From positions 1 to 64,000 of the forward strand of contig JAJRRB010000078.1 of the NCBI GenBank assembly GCA_024279915.1: a stretch of 64,000 bases of DNA. Direction: 5' to 3'. The stretch is from Deltaproteobacteria bacterium (GTDB lineage Bacteria; Desulfobacterota; Desulfuromonadia; Desulfuromonadales; BM103). The notes under the pieces are model-generated. The model had not been told where the DNA came from, did not search any database, and was given only the letters and a program-made list of their open reading frames with translations. Positions 49,738-58,161 of this stretch are shown here, piece after piece (the first letter of the stretch is position 1; the number at the start of each line of letters is the position of its first letter). The position numbers and the translations under genes are program-made.

Positions 49738-51104
49738 TCAGCAAGCCCAGCAAGATCTATCTGGTTGATGATGATGCCGATCTGCGAGCAGCCACAGCGC
49801 AGTGGCTGGAGCTTGCTGATTACCAGGTCGAAACCTTTTCTGATGCTCCAAGTGCCTTGGCACGGATTCGTCCGGATATGTCGGCGGTAGTGATCAGTGA
49901 CGTCAAAATGCCCAAAATGGATGGCATGGAATTTCTCGCTCGGCTCACAGCTCTCGATAAAGATCTGCCGGTCGTGCTGATTACTGCCCACGGTGATGTC
50001 CAGATGGCAGTCAAGGCAATCCGTCAGGGGGCCTATGAGTTTATAGAGAAACCATTTGAACCGGAACGCCTGCTCGATGTTCTGCAGCGCGCCAGTGAAA
50101 AGCGTCGTCTGGTGTTGGAAAATCGCGATCTGCGTCGACGGCTGAGTGGTAGCGTTGACATGGGAAAACGTCTGATTGGCGATTGCCCTGCGATCCAACG
50201 TCTGCGTGCGGAGCTTCTTGATGTCGCAGACACCGATGCACCGGTCCTGATCCAAGGCGAGACGGGCACCGGCAAAGAAGTGGTCGCCCAGTGTCTGCAC
50301 GAGTTCAGCGCACGTCAAAAGGGCAAATTCGTTGCTGTCAACTGTGGAGCGATTCCGGAAAATATGGTTGAAAGTGAACTCTTTGGCCACGAGCGCGGCG
50401 CTTTTACCGGAGCCGATCGGCGCCGTATTGGCCGGTTTGAATTTGCTCAAGGGGGCAGCCTGTTTCTCGATGAAATCGGCACCATGCCACTGTCTTTACA
50501 GGTCAAGGTACTACGCGCCCTGCAAGAACGGGAGATCGTTCGCATCGGCAGTAACGAACCACCACCGATTGACATCCGCCTGATCAGCGCGACTCATTGC
50601 GACCTGCTGGCCGAATGTGCCTCTGCCCGCTTCCGCGAAGACCTCTACTACCGGATCAATGTGGTCGAATTACGTGTTCCACCTTTGCGCGAACGGGGAG
50701 GCGATATCCTTCTGCTCTTCGATTACTTCCTGGCCCAGTCCGCCGTCACATACAAACGTCCAGCAGTCTCAATGCGGGCAATCGATGCCGCCCTGTTGAT
50801 GAGCCATAATTGGCCTGGGAATGTACGAGAACTAAAGAATGTTGCTGAACGTTTTGTCCTCTCATCCTTACCAGAAGCACAGCGACTGGCAGCGATTCTC
50901 GGTACCTCCTGTCAAACCACAGCCGGACCGGAAAGTTCCGCCCTGCAGGAATTAATGCGTCACTATGAACGTGGCCTGCTTGAACACGCTCTAACCCGGC
51001 ACAAGGGCGATGTCCAACTCGTGATGGAGGAACTGAATCTGCCTCGCCGCACTCTTAACGAAAAAATGACTCGTCATAATCTTGAACGAAAGGATTTCAC
51101 CTGA
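49734..51104 (+). CDS. DctD-like sigma-54 response regulator
   Basis: 456 residues. Receiver domain with phosphoacceptor Asp in VVISDVKMPKMDG, AAA+ sigma-54 activation domain with Walker A GETGTGKE and the sigma-54-contact loop ERGAFTGADRR, and a C-terminal Fis-type helix-turn-helix (KGDVQLVMEELNLPRRTLNE). It probably activates the TRAP operon 200 bp downstream, where a -24/-12 promoter and a palindrome are visible. Confidence 0.92.
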   Translation: MISKPSKIYLVDDDADLRAATAQWLELADYQVETFSDAPSALARIRPDMSAVVISDVKMPKMDGMEFLARLTALDKDLPVVLITAHGDVQMAVKAIRQGAYEFIEKPFEPERLLDVLQRASEKRRLVLENRDLRRRLSGSVDMGKRLIGDCPAIQRLRAELLDVADTDAPVLIQGETGTGKEVVAQCLHEFSARQKGKFVAVNCGAIPENMVESELFGHERGAFTGADRRRIGRFEFAQGGSLFLDEIGTMPLSLQVKVLRALQEREIVRIGSNEPPPIDIRLISATHCDLLAECASARFREDLYYRINVVELRVPPLRERGGDILLLFDYFLAQSAVTYKRPAVSMRAIDAALLMSHNWPGNVRELKNVAERFVLSSLPEAQRLAAILGTSCQTTAGPESSALQELMRHYERGLLEHALTRHKGDVQLVMEELNLPRRTLNEKMTRHNLERKDFT

Positions 51105-51111
51105 CCCGCCC

Positions 51112-51163
51112 CGGCAAGATCTTGCCGAAGTGCTGGTTTTTTTCAGCAAGATTCCGCCGGAAT
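51112..51163. promoter_or_regulatory. Candidate upstream activating sites for the DctD-like regulator
   Basis: CGGCAAGATCTTGCCG (51112-51127) is a perfect 16-bp palindrome; its centre is about 95 bp upstream of the -24 element, a usual enhancer distance. A second smaller palindrome, ATTCCGCCGGAAT (51151-51163), lies closer. The first could also be part of a terminator after the regulator gene. Confidence 0.5.
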
Positions 51164-51211
51164 ATCTCCCGCCCTCCAGGTTAAAGCTCGAATTCACAGC
51201 TGCAATCGACT

Positions 51212-51229
51212 CTGGCATGTCCCTTGCCT
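51212..51229 (+). promoter_or_regulatory. Sigma-54 promoter of the TRAP operon
   Basis: CTGGCATGTCCCTTGCCT fits the YTGGCACG-N4-TTGC consensus with one mismatch. GG (51214-51215) and GC (51226-51227) are correctly spaced. It lies 72 bp before the binding-protein start codon and downstream of a sigma-54 activator gene. Confidence 0.75.
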
Positions 51230-51300
51230 TATCAAGTATCCCAGATACAATAAGGAATCGCTTATCCAAGTTCGGATAACTAAACATTGAGGAGGAAAAA

Positions 51301-52329
51301 ATGAGGATGTCAACAGGGCTCAAACAACTCACAGTTTTTGTAACGGCATTGACACTGACGCTTGGTTGTATTGGTTCTGCCCAGGCGGCAAAAGAACGCA
51401 GTTATCTTATGGCCACTGCCTCTACCGGTGGCACCTACTACCCGGTTGGTGTCGCTCTGGCAACCCTGGTCAAGGTCAAGCTGCAACCGAAACAGAAAAT
51501 TGGTATGTCGGCGATCAATTCGGCCGGTTCAGGGGAAAATATTAAACTACTCCGTGATGACGAAGTTCAGTTCGCTATCCTTCAAGGTCTCTATGGCTCT
51601 TACGCCTGGAACGGTACCGGACCGATCGAGTCTTACGGGCCACAGAAGAATTTGCGTTCAGTAAGTATGCTCTGGCAGAACGTGGAACACTATGCTGTGT
51701 TGAAAAAGTTTGCCAAAACCGGCACTGTCAGTGACCTGGTCGGGATGAAGGGTCAAGCCATGGCAATGGGTAAAAAGAACTCCGGGACCCTCGGTTCCAA
51801 CACGGTTCTGCTCGGCAATCTCGGTGTCGACATCGATAAAGATTACGACCTGATTCATGTTGGTTACGGTCCTTCAGCTGACGCGCTGCAGAACGGTCAG
51901 ATCTCCGGCATGGGAATTCCTGCTGGTGCTCCCGCAGGCGCTATCACCAAAGCGATGGCGGCTATGGGTGATGATATCACTATCCTTGATTTTACCGATG
52001 AGCAGATGAAGCAAGCTGATGGCGGCCGAAATCTCTGGACCCGCTTTGTGATCCCGGCAGAGACCTATCCAAACCAGGAGAAGGACATCAACACCATCGC
52101 TCAGCCTAACTTTCTAGCTGTCCGTGGCGACCTGGACGAAGATGCTGTCTACCGGATAACCAAGGCTATCTATGAAAATCTGGCGTTTCTCAATGCTATC
52201 CATGGTGCCACCAAAGCAATGTCACTGGAAAAAGCGACCGTTGGTTTACCGTTACCGCTACATCCAGGCGCCCTCAAATATTACCAGGAAGCAGGAATCA
52301 CTGTACCTGACCACCTGATCGCAAAGTAA
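51301..52329 (+). CDS. TAXI-type TRAP transporter solute-binding protein
   Basis: 342 residues. Signal peptide to about residue 29 (LGCIGSAQAA), then a periplasmic binding fold typical of TAXI proteins: YLMATASTGGTYYPVGVALA, FAILQGLYGSYAWNG, MGKKNSGTLGSNTVLLGNLG and GGRNLWTRFVIPAETYP. It captures the solute for the fused permease encoded next. The solute is unknown; relatives bind glutamate or dicarboxylates. GGAGGAAAAA precedes the ATG. Confidence 0.92.
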   Translation: MRMSTGLKQLTVFVTALTLTLGCIGSAQAAKERSYLMATASTGGTYYPVGVALATLVKVKLQPKQKIGMSAINSAGSGENIKLLRDDEVQFAILQGLYGSYAWNGTGPIESYGPQKNLRSVSMLWQNVEHYAVLKKFAKTGTVSDLVGMKGQAMAMGKKNSGTLGSNTVLLGNLGVDIDKDYDLIHVGYGPSADALQNGQISGMGIPAGAPAGAITKAMAAMGDDITILDFTDEQMKQADGGRNLWTRFVIPAETYPNQEKDINTIAQPNFLAVRGDLDEDAVYRITKAIYENLAFLNAIHGATKAMSLEKATVGLPLPLHPGALKYYQEAGITVPDHLIAK

Positions 52330-52392
52330 TCAGGTTTATCCACGCGGCCGCTCCCTTTTGGCGCGGCCGTGCTCTTTCCGGAGATCACAACC

Positions 52393-54483
52393 ATGTCGTT
52401 GTCCGAAGCTGAAAACCAACTGCAACCGTCCAAAGTGCTGATGATTCTCGGGGTGGCTGTCTCCCTGATGCACATCTGGTTCAATGTCGTCACTGTCCTG
52501 CCGCCCCTTTGGCAGAACGCGTTGCACTTTGCAGGGTTCGCCATGATTGCCGCATTGGTCTACCCACTTCGGAAAGATGCAACAATCGGTTGGCGCTCCC
52601 TCGATATCCTGCTCGGCTTACTCGCAGCAGGTTCAGCTATCTACCTGATCTCCATGGAAGATGCCATTTACGCACGTGGCGTGCGTATGTCATCATCCGA
52701 ATGGGCAGCAGGAATCATCCTGATTCTAAGTGCCTTGGAATTCACCCGACGAGTCGCCGGATGGTTCATCCCGGTTTTGATTCTTATCGCTTTAAGCTAC
52801 ATCGGCTGGTGGGGTCAACATATTGACGGGGTTTTCAAGTTTGCAGGTTTAAGTGCAGAAACGATCATGTTTCGCAGTGTCTATGGAGACGATGCACTGT
52901 TCGGTACGATTGCACGTATCTCTTCCACCTATGTATTCATGTTTATCCTGTTTGGTGCTTTTCTGCTCCGTTCCGGGGCAGGAGAGTTCGTTATTGATCT
53001 GGCACGCGCCGTCGCTGGACGAATGGTTGGTGGCCCCGGACTGGTCGCGGTCATGGCCTCCGGTTTGATGGGGACCATTTCTGGTTCGGCCGTTGCGAAC
53101 ACGGCTTCAACCGGTGTCATCACAATTCCGTTGATGAAGCGTGCCGGGTTTCCGGCCAAATTCTCTGCCGGGGTCGAAGCTGCAGCCTCAACAGGTGGTC
53201 AGTTAATGCCGCCGATCATGGGTGCCGGGGCCTTCGTCATGGCCACCTACACGCAAATATCCTACAACATCATCGTCCTGGTCAGCATTCTGCCCGCGAT
53301 CCTTTATTTTGCAACTGTGGCCTACTTTGTCCGAATTGAGGCGAAGCGCAGCCTGGTCAACGCCCTCGACGGAGAGAAAGTTTCAGCCATTGAGGTCTTT
53401 AAAAAAGGTGGCATTGTCTTTCTGCTACCGATCGGCGTGCTGATCGGACTGCTGATCTACGGTTTTACCCCGACCTACGCCGCCGGAATCAGTATCATTG
53501 CGGTCGTCGTTGCTTCATGGTTTTCACCCAACCGGATGGGGCCGAAGGCCATTATCGAGGCACTGTCGATGGGTGCTCAAAATATGGTGATGACCGCTAT
53601 TCTACTCTGTGCAGTCGGCCTGATCGTCAACGTTATTGCCACCGCAGGAGTCGGCAACACTTTTTCGTTGATGATCAACGAGTGGGCAGGACACAACATG
53701 ATGATCGCCCTGGTCCTGATCGCTTTGGCTTCATTGGTCCTCGGCATGGGGCTACCGGTTACCGCTGCGTACATCGTCCTCGGCACCCTTTCTGCCCCCG
53801 CGCTGCACGCCCTGATTTCCGACGGACTGCTGATTGAGGCTCTGGTTAACGGTCAGATCCCCGAAGCGGCGAAGGCGCTTTTCATGTTTGCCACGCCTGA
53901 TAAGGTGGCAGAGATAGGTATCCCGATGACGGCCGAAGCGGCACGATTGATCATCGATGCAATACCGATTGACATGGCCAGCATGATTCGCGAAGCGGTC
54001 CTCAGTGCCGACACTCTGATGTTTGGTCTGCTCTCGGCTCACCTGATTGTTTTCTGGCTGAGTCAGGATTCCAACGTCACCCCGCCAGTAGCCCTCGCTG
54101 CATTCACCGGTGCTGCTATCGCTGGGACCAAGCCGATGGAAACCGGCATTCAGTCGTGGAAGATTGCAAAAGGTCTGTATATTGTTCCGCTACTCTTTGC
54201 TTACACGCCGCTGGTCGGTGGAAGCTGGGACGAAGTCTTTGCGATTTTCTTCTTTGCCCTCTTTGGCCTTTATGCCTTTACGGCAGCGCTTCAGGGCTTT
54301 ATGGAGACGAAGTTGAATCCATTGCTCCGATTGCTGACTTTGGGGGCTGCAGTGGCGCTCCTATGGCCAACCACCATTTTAGTGCATCTAGCAGGACTAG
54401 TGGTGGTAGTCGCTATCTTTATGATGAGCTTCAGAGCTTCTCGTAAAGAAACGAACGCGGCATTCTCAGCAGCGACTGAGTAG
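52393..54483 (+). CDS. TRAP transporter fused permease (DctQM type)
   Basis: 696 residues with about 16-18 membrane segments. The N-terminal quarter corresponds to the small DctQ subunit, the rest to the large DctM subunit. Signature blocks: GAFLLRSGAGEFVIDLARAV, GSAVANTASTGVITIPLMKR, GGQLMPPIMGAGAFVMATYT and GLPVTAAYIVLGTLSAP. Start at the ATG at 52393 (CCGGAGATC upstream). It uses the sodium gradient to import the solute bound by the TAXI protein. Converges with the cobalamin adenosyltransferase gene 18 bp away. Confidence 0.92.
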   Translation: MSLSEAENQLQPSKVLMILGVAVSLMHIWFNVVTVLPPLWQNALHFAGFAMIAALVYPLRKDATIGWRSLDILLGLLAAGSAIYLISMEDAIYARGVRMSSSEWAAGIILILSALEFTRRVAGWFIPVLILIALSYIGWWGQHIDGVFKFAGLSAETIMFRSVYGDDALFGTIARISSTYVFMFILFGAFLLRSGAGEFVIDLARAVAGRMVGGPGLVAVMASGLMGTISGSAVANTASTGVITIPLMKRAGFPAKFSAGVEAAASTGGQLMPPIMGAGAFVMATYTQISYNIIVLVSILPAILYFATVAYFVRIEAKRSLVNALDGEKVSAIEVFKKGGIVFLLPIGVLIGLLIYGFTPTYAAGISIIAVVVASWFSPNRMGPKAIIEALSMGAQNMVMTAILLCAVGLIVNVIATAGVGNTFSLMINEWAGHNMMIALVLIALASLVLGMGLPVTAAYIVLGTLSAPALHALISDGLLIEALVNGQIPEAAKALFMFATPDKVAEIGIPMTAEAARLIIDAIPIDMASMIREAVLSADTLMFGLLSAHLIVFWLSQDSNVTPPVALAAFTGAAIAGTKPMETGIQSWKIAKGLYIVPLLFAYTPLVGGSWDEVFAIFFFALFGLYAFTAALQGFMETKLNPLLRLLTLGAAVALLWPTTILVHLAGLVVVVAIFMMSFRASRKETNAAFSAATE

Positions 54484-54501
54484 CTCTGAATATCCCTACT
54501 T

Positions 54502-55071
54502 CTAATAATCAATCCCCGGCTGCGGTTCAATATCTTTCTGGTAGGCGTGTTTCACCTCACACACCTCACTGACCGTATCCGCCAATTCCACGATATCCGG
54601 ATGCGCGTTGCGTCCGGTTATCACAAGGTGCATTAACTTCGGTTTTCCTTTGATCAGACCCAGAACTTGCTCCAGGTCAACCAGCTTGAGCTTTAAGGCA
54701 TTATTGATTTCATCGAGAATGATGATCTCATAGTTACCACTGGACATCTTAGTTTGTGCCAGTTCTATCGCGGTCTGAGCACTGGTCCGATGCTCAGCGT
54801 GGCTGTAGGAATTGCCCTGAATGCCGCAGAACCCCATGCCGGTGGCATGCAACTCCACCAGATCACCAAGCATCTTCACTCCATCCCACTCGCCCGTGTA
54901 GAGATCACCCTTCATAAATTGAATGATGCAGACATGCAAACCATGTCCGCTGGCCCGTAAGGCCATCCCCATGGCGCTGGTTGTTTTACCCTTGCCATTG
55001 CCGGTGATTACGACAATGAGACCGTGTGGTTTCTTTGGTGCGAGTTTCTCTATTTTGATCGGTTTTGACAT
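54502..55071 (-). CDS. cobO: Cob(I)alamin adenosyltransferase (CobO/BtuR type)
   Basis: 189 residues; adenosylates corrinoids using ATP. P-loop VVITGNGKGKTTSAMGMALR near residues 20-39, then CIIQFMKGDLYTGEW, IILDEINNALKLKLVD and LVITGRNAHPDIVELADTVS, the CobO-type sequence blocks. Start at the ATG at 55071 with GAGGAAC upstream. Single gene. No cobalamin riboswitch recognised in the 208-bp gap before recQ. Confidence 0.92.
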   Translation of the reverse strand: MSKPIKIEKLAPKKPHGLIVVITGNGKGKTTSAMGMALRASGHGLHVCIIQFMKGDLYTGEWDGVKMLGDLVELHATGMGFCGIQGNSYSHAEHRTSAQTAIELAQTKMSSGNYEIIILDEINNALKLKLVDLEQVLGLIKGKPKLMHLVITGRNAHPDIVELADTVSEVCEVKHAYQKDIEPQPGIDY

Positions 55072-55279
55072 GATAGTTCCTCTCAAAAGGTTCTCCTGTG
55101 TTCAAGTTTACCTCTTTGTCGGGCAGAACAAAAGTTTGCGGCCTTAAACATCCAATCTGGAAACCACAGCTGGGCGCGAAAAAATGTTTGTCCAGGAGGC
55201 TTGCTCCGAGTGATGCTCTTAGCTACAATCACATCATTCTATTGTTTTTATTTTGTCATACCATCCTAAGGAGGGATTC

Positions 55280-57265
55280 ATGTCTCGCAATTCTCGAGCA
55301 GTGGATGTCAGCGATCCACATCATAGCAACCAACGCGATATTACTATGTCATTATTACAAGAACAGCTACAGCAACATTTTGGCTTTGACTGCTTTCGGC
55401 AAGGCCAGGAAGAAGTTATCTCCAAGCTTGTGGAAGGGCGATCGGTTCTGGCGGTTTTTCCGACCGGTGGCGGTAAGAGCCTGTGCTATCAATTGCCTGC
55501 GATGTTGCTTGATGGCTTAACTCTGGTGATTTCTCCGCTGATTGCTCTGATGAAAGATCAGTTGGACTTTCTGATCAGTAAGGGTGTGCCGGCGGCACGG
55601 TTGGATTCCACTTTAACGCGCGAAGAGAACCTGCAGCTCTTTGACGACCTTCATTCCGGAAAGCTGAAAATGCTATATATTTCCCCGGAACGTTTGGGCA
55701 ATGAACGATTTATTAAATCTATCGCCAAAAAACGCATTTCCCTGTTGGCCATTGACGAAGCGCACTGTATCAGCGAATGGGGGCATAACTTCCGTCCTGA
55801 TTATCTGAAGATTGCCCAACTGGCAAAAGAGCTCAAGGTTGAACGCACCTTGACGCTCACCGCCACGGCGACTCCAGACGTTGCAATGGATGTTCGAGAC
55901 GCTTTTGATATTGCGTTGGAAGATTACATCAATACGGGATTCTATCGCCCAAATCTGGAATTGAGCGTCCTGCCTGTTTTTAAGGAAGATCGACGGAAGA
56001 TCCTGCTGGCACAAATCAAAAAACGTCCTCCCGGTTCAACAATCGTCTATGTCACTCTGCAGCGGACCGCAGAGAAGGTCGCGGAATATCTTAAAGACAA
56101 CGGGCTGCAGGCGACGGCCTATCATGCTGGCTTGAAAAACGAAGATCGCACGGCAATCCAGGATGCTTTCATGACGTCCCGCGATGCCATTATCGTGGCA
56201 ACCATTGCCTTCGGCATGGGGGTGGATAAAGCGGATATCCGTTATGTTTATCATTACAACCTGCCCAAAGGACTTGAGAGTTACTCTCAGGAGATCGGTC
56301 GTGCCGGCAGGGATGGCGAAGTCTCTGTCTGTGAAATGCTGGCCTCGGCCGACGACGCCCTCACATTGGAAAATTTCAGCTACGGCGACACTCCCGAAGC
56401 AGCAACCATTGCCGCTTTCACGCGTTATTTGCTTGAAGCCGGAGAAACCTTCGATGTCTCCGAATACCAACTTTCTGGGCAGTGTGATGTGCGGCCACTG
56501 GTGGTGAAAACACTCTTAACCTATCTGGAACTGGAAGGCCTTCTGGTCTCAACCGGTCCGTTTTACACCGAATACAAGTTTCAACCGCTGAAGCCCTCTG
56601 CGGAAATCTTTGCCCGTTTCAGTGCTGAACGTGCTGAGTTCCTAAAAGGCATTTTCAGTCACGCCCGTAAGGGAAAAACTTGGTTCACTCTGGATACCGT
56701 GCAGGTCAGCCAAGCCATTGGCCAGCCCCGGGATCGCATCGTCAGCGCGCTGAGCTACCTGGAAGAACAAGGCGATATGTTGGTGAATGTCGCCGGGATT
56801 CGCCAAGGTTATCGTCGCTTGAAAATGCCCGACAACATGGAGAATCTGATCGCTTCACTCAATGAGAGGTGCCAAAAAAGAGAAACTAATGACATCGATC
56901 GTATCCGCCAGGTACTCACTTTTGCCCAGCATGGCGGATGCCTGACCCAATATCTGCTCGCCTATTTTGGTGAAGAACGCGAAGCCTGTGGACACTGTTG
57001 CCGCTGCCAAGGGGAAATACCGTCACCTCAACAACCTCATCATGACCCGACCTTCGATACTCAGGATGAAAAACGCATCCAGACTCTGATTATGGAAGGC
57101 TACGATGCACTCAGGAGCCCGCGTCAGCTTGCGCGATTTCTCTGCGGCATCACTTCCCCTGCCACGACTCGCGCCAAACTCCGGAAAAACGGTATGTTTG
57201 CAGCCTACGACAGCTTTTCGTTCAAACAGGTATTGCAGTTTGTAAACACCCTGGTGACAGAATGA
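55280..57265 (+). CDS. recQ: RecQ-family ATP-dependent DNA helicase
   Basis: 661 residues. Superfamily 2 motifs: FRQGQEEVISKLVEGRSVLA, Walker A FPTGGGKSLCYQLPAML, DEAH in AIDEAHCISEWGHNFRPDYL, TATATPDV, and the motif VI region YSQEIGRAGRDGE. The C-terminal zinc-like cluster CGHCCRCQG is reduced relative to E. coli RecQ, and an HRDC domain is not apparent; the end is a short winged-helix-like region. Start at 55280 after AAGGAGGG. Role in recombination repair. Confidence 0.88.
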   Translation: MSRNSRAVDVSDPHHSNQRDITMSLLQEQLQQHFGFDCFRQGQEEVISKLVEGRSVLAVFPTGGGKSLCYQLPAMLLDGLTLVISPLIALMKDQLDFLISKGVPAARLDSTLTREENLQLFDDLHSGKLKMLYISPERLGNERFIKSIAKKRISLLAIDEAHCISEWGHNFRPDYLKIAQLAKELKVERTLTLTATATPDVAMDVRDAFDIALEDYINTGFYRPNLELSVLPVFKEDRRKILLAQIKKRPPGSTIVYVTLQRTAEKVAEYLKDNGLQATAYHAGLKNEDRTAIQDAFMTSRDAIIVATIAFGMGVDKADIRYVYHYNLPKGLESYSQEIGRAGRDGEVSVCEMLASADDALTLENFSYGDTPEAATIAAFTRYLLEAGETFDVSEYQLSGQCDVRPLVVKTLLTYLELEGLLVSTGPFYTEYKFQPLKPSAEIFARFSAERAEFLKGIFSHARKGKTWFTLDTVQVSQAIGQPRDRIVSALSYLEEQGDMLVNVAGIRQGYRRLKMPDNMENLIASLNERCQKRETNDIDRIRQVLTFAQHGGCLTQYLLAYFGEEREACGHCCRCQGEIPSPQQPHHDPTFDTQDEKRIQTLIMEGYDALRSPRQLARFLCGITSPATTRAKLRKNGMFAAYDSFSFKQVLQFVNTLVTE

Positions 57266-57444
57266 CCCGCTTGTGACATATCCTGTCGCGCGGCAGTCAG
57301 GCCATGGAAACAATCCACCCGTTGCACTTGCGAGTCGAATCCGCGGTCGAAAGGTGGCTGGACAAGTTGAACATACATATCAGAGTTTTGTTCCCCTGAT
57401 CTCTTCCCATATCCAAATCCTGACTGTGAGAGAAAATTCGCGGG

Positions 57445-58161
57445 TTACACGTCTGCAAACAGATTCAGTCTCTTCCTGCGCTCGGCATAATCAGGCATCA
57501 GCTTTTCCAATAAACGCCAGAAGCGTGGGCCGTGATGCTGTTCTGGCAGATGACACAGTTCGTGCATAATGACGTAGTCAATACACTCTTTCGGTGCCTT
57601 GATCAGCTCAAGATTGAGAATGATTCGGCCGCTCTTCGAGCAACTTCCCCATCGATTGGTCATTTTCTGAATCCGCAGCAAAGGTTTTGATAATTCCTCT
57701 TGTCTCGCTTTGCGGCAACATTCTTCCAATCGTTCGTAAAAGATTGCTCGGGCGCGCTGTCGATACCAGTTGTCCAGGCGCTTCGCAACCAACTCTGGTG
57801 TTGGCTCGTCACACAGAGTGACACGAAAGTAACCTCGCAAGCATTTGACCGAATCGACCTCTCCGACTTCTGCCCGCAGGCGATATTGGCGACCAAGATA
57901 ACGATGGGTTTCGCCATTGATGTAACTGCGTGGTGGTTGTTTGGGAAGGTAGAGTTCAAATTCTCGCCACTGCCGTTGAATCCAGGCGGCGCGGTTCAAC
58001 ACTCGAGTACGAATTTCTTCGGTGGTAGTGTAGAGCGGAGCTTTGATTGACACTGTCAAGTCGGGATGAACACTGATCGCCAAGGTTTTTCGTTCTGAAA
58101 ATTGACAAGTGAAGGGAATCAGGGTTCTCCCCCAGCGCACCTGGTCATGAGACTCCAACAT
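57445..58161 (-). CDS. YgjP-like M48/SprT-type metalloprotease
   Basis: 238 residues. Zinc motif HELCHLPEQHHGPRFW near the C-terminus, preceded by RWGSCSKSGRIILNLELIKA, the YgjP signature. Such genes commonly follow type I restriction hsdR genes; their task is unproven. The start shares one base with the hsdR stop (TGATG), so it is the last gene of the defence operon. Confidence 0.9.
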   Translation of the reverse strand: MLESHDQVRWGRTLIPFTCQFSERKTLAISVHPDLTVSIKAPLYTTTEEIRTRVLNRAAWIQRQWREFELYLPKQPPRSYINGETHRYLGRQYRLRAEVGEVDSVKCLRGYFRVTLCDEPTPELVAKRLDNWYRQRARAIFYERLEECCRKARQEELSKPLLRIQKMTNRWGSCSKSGRIILNLELIKAPKECIDYVIMHELCHLPEQHHGPRFWRLLEKLMPDYAERRKRLNLFADV

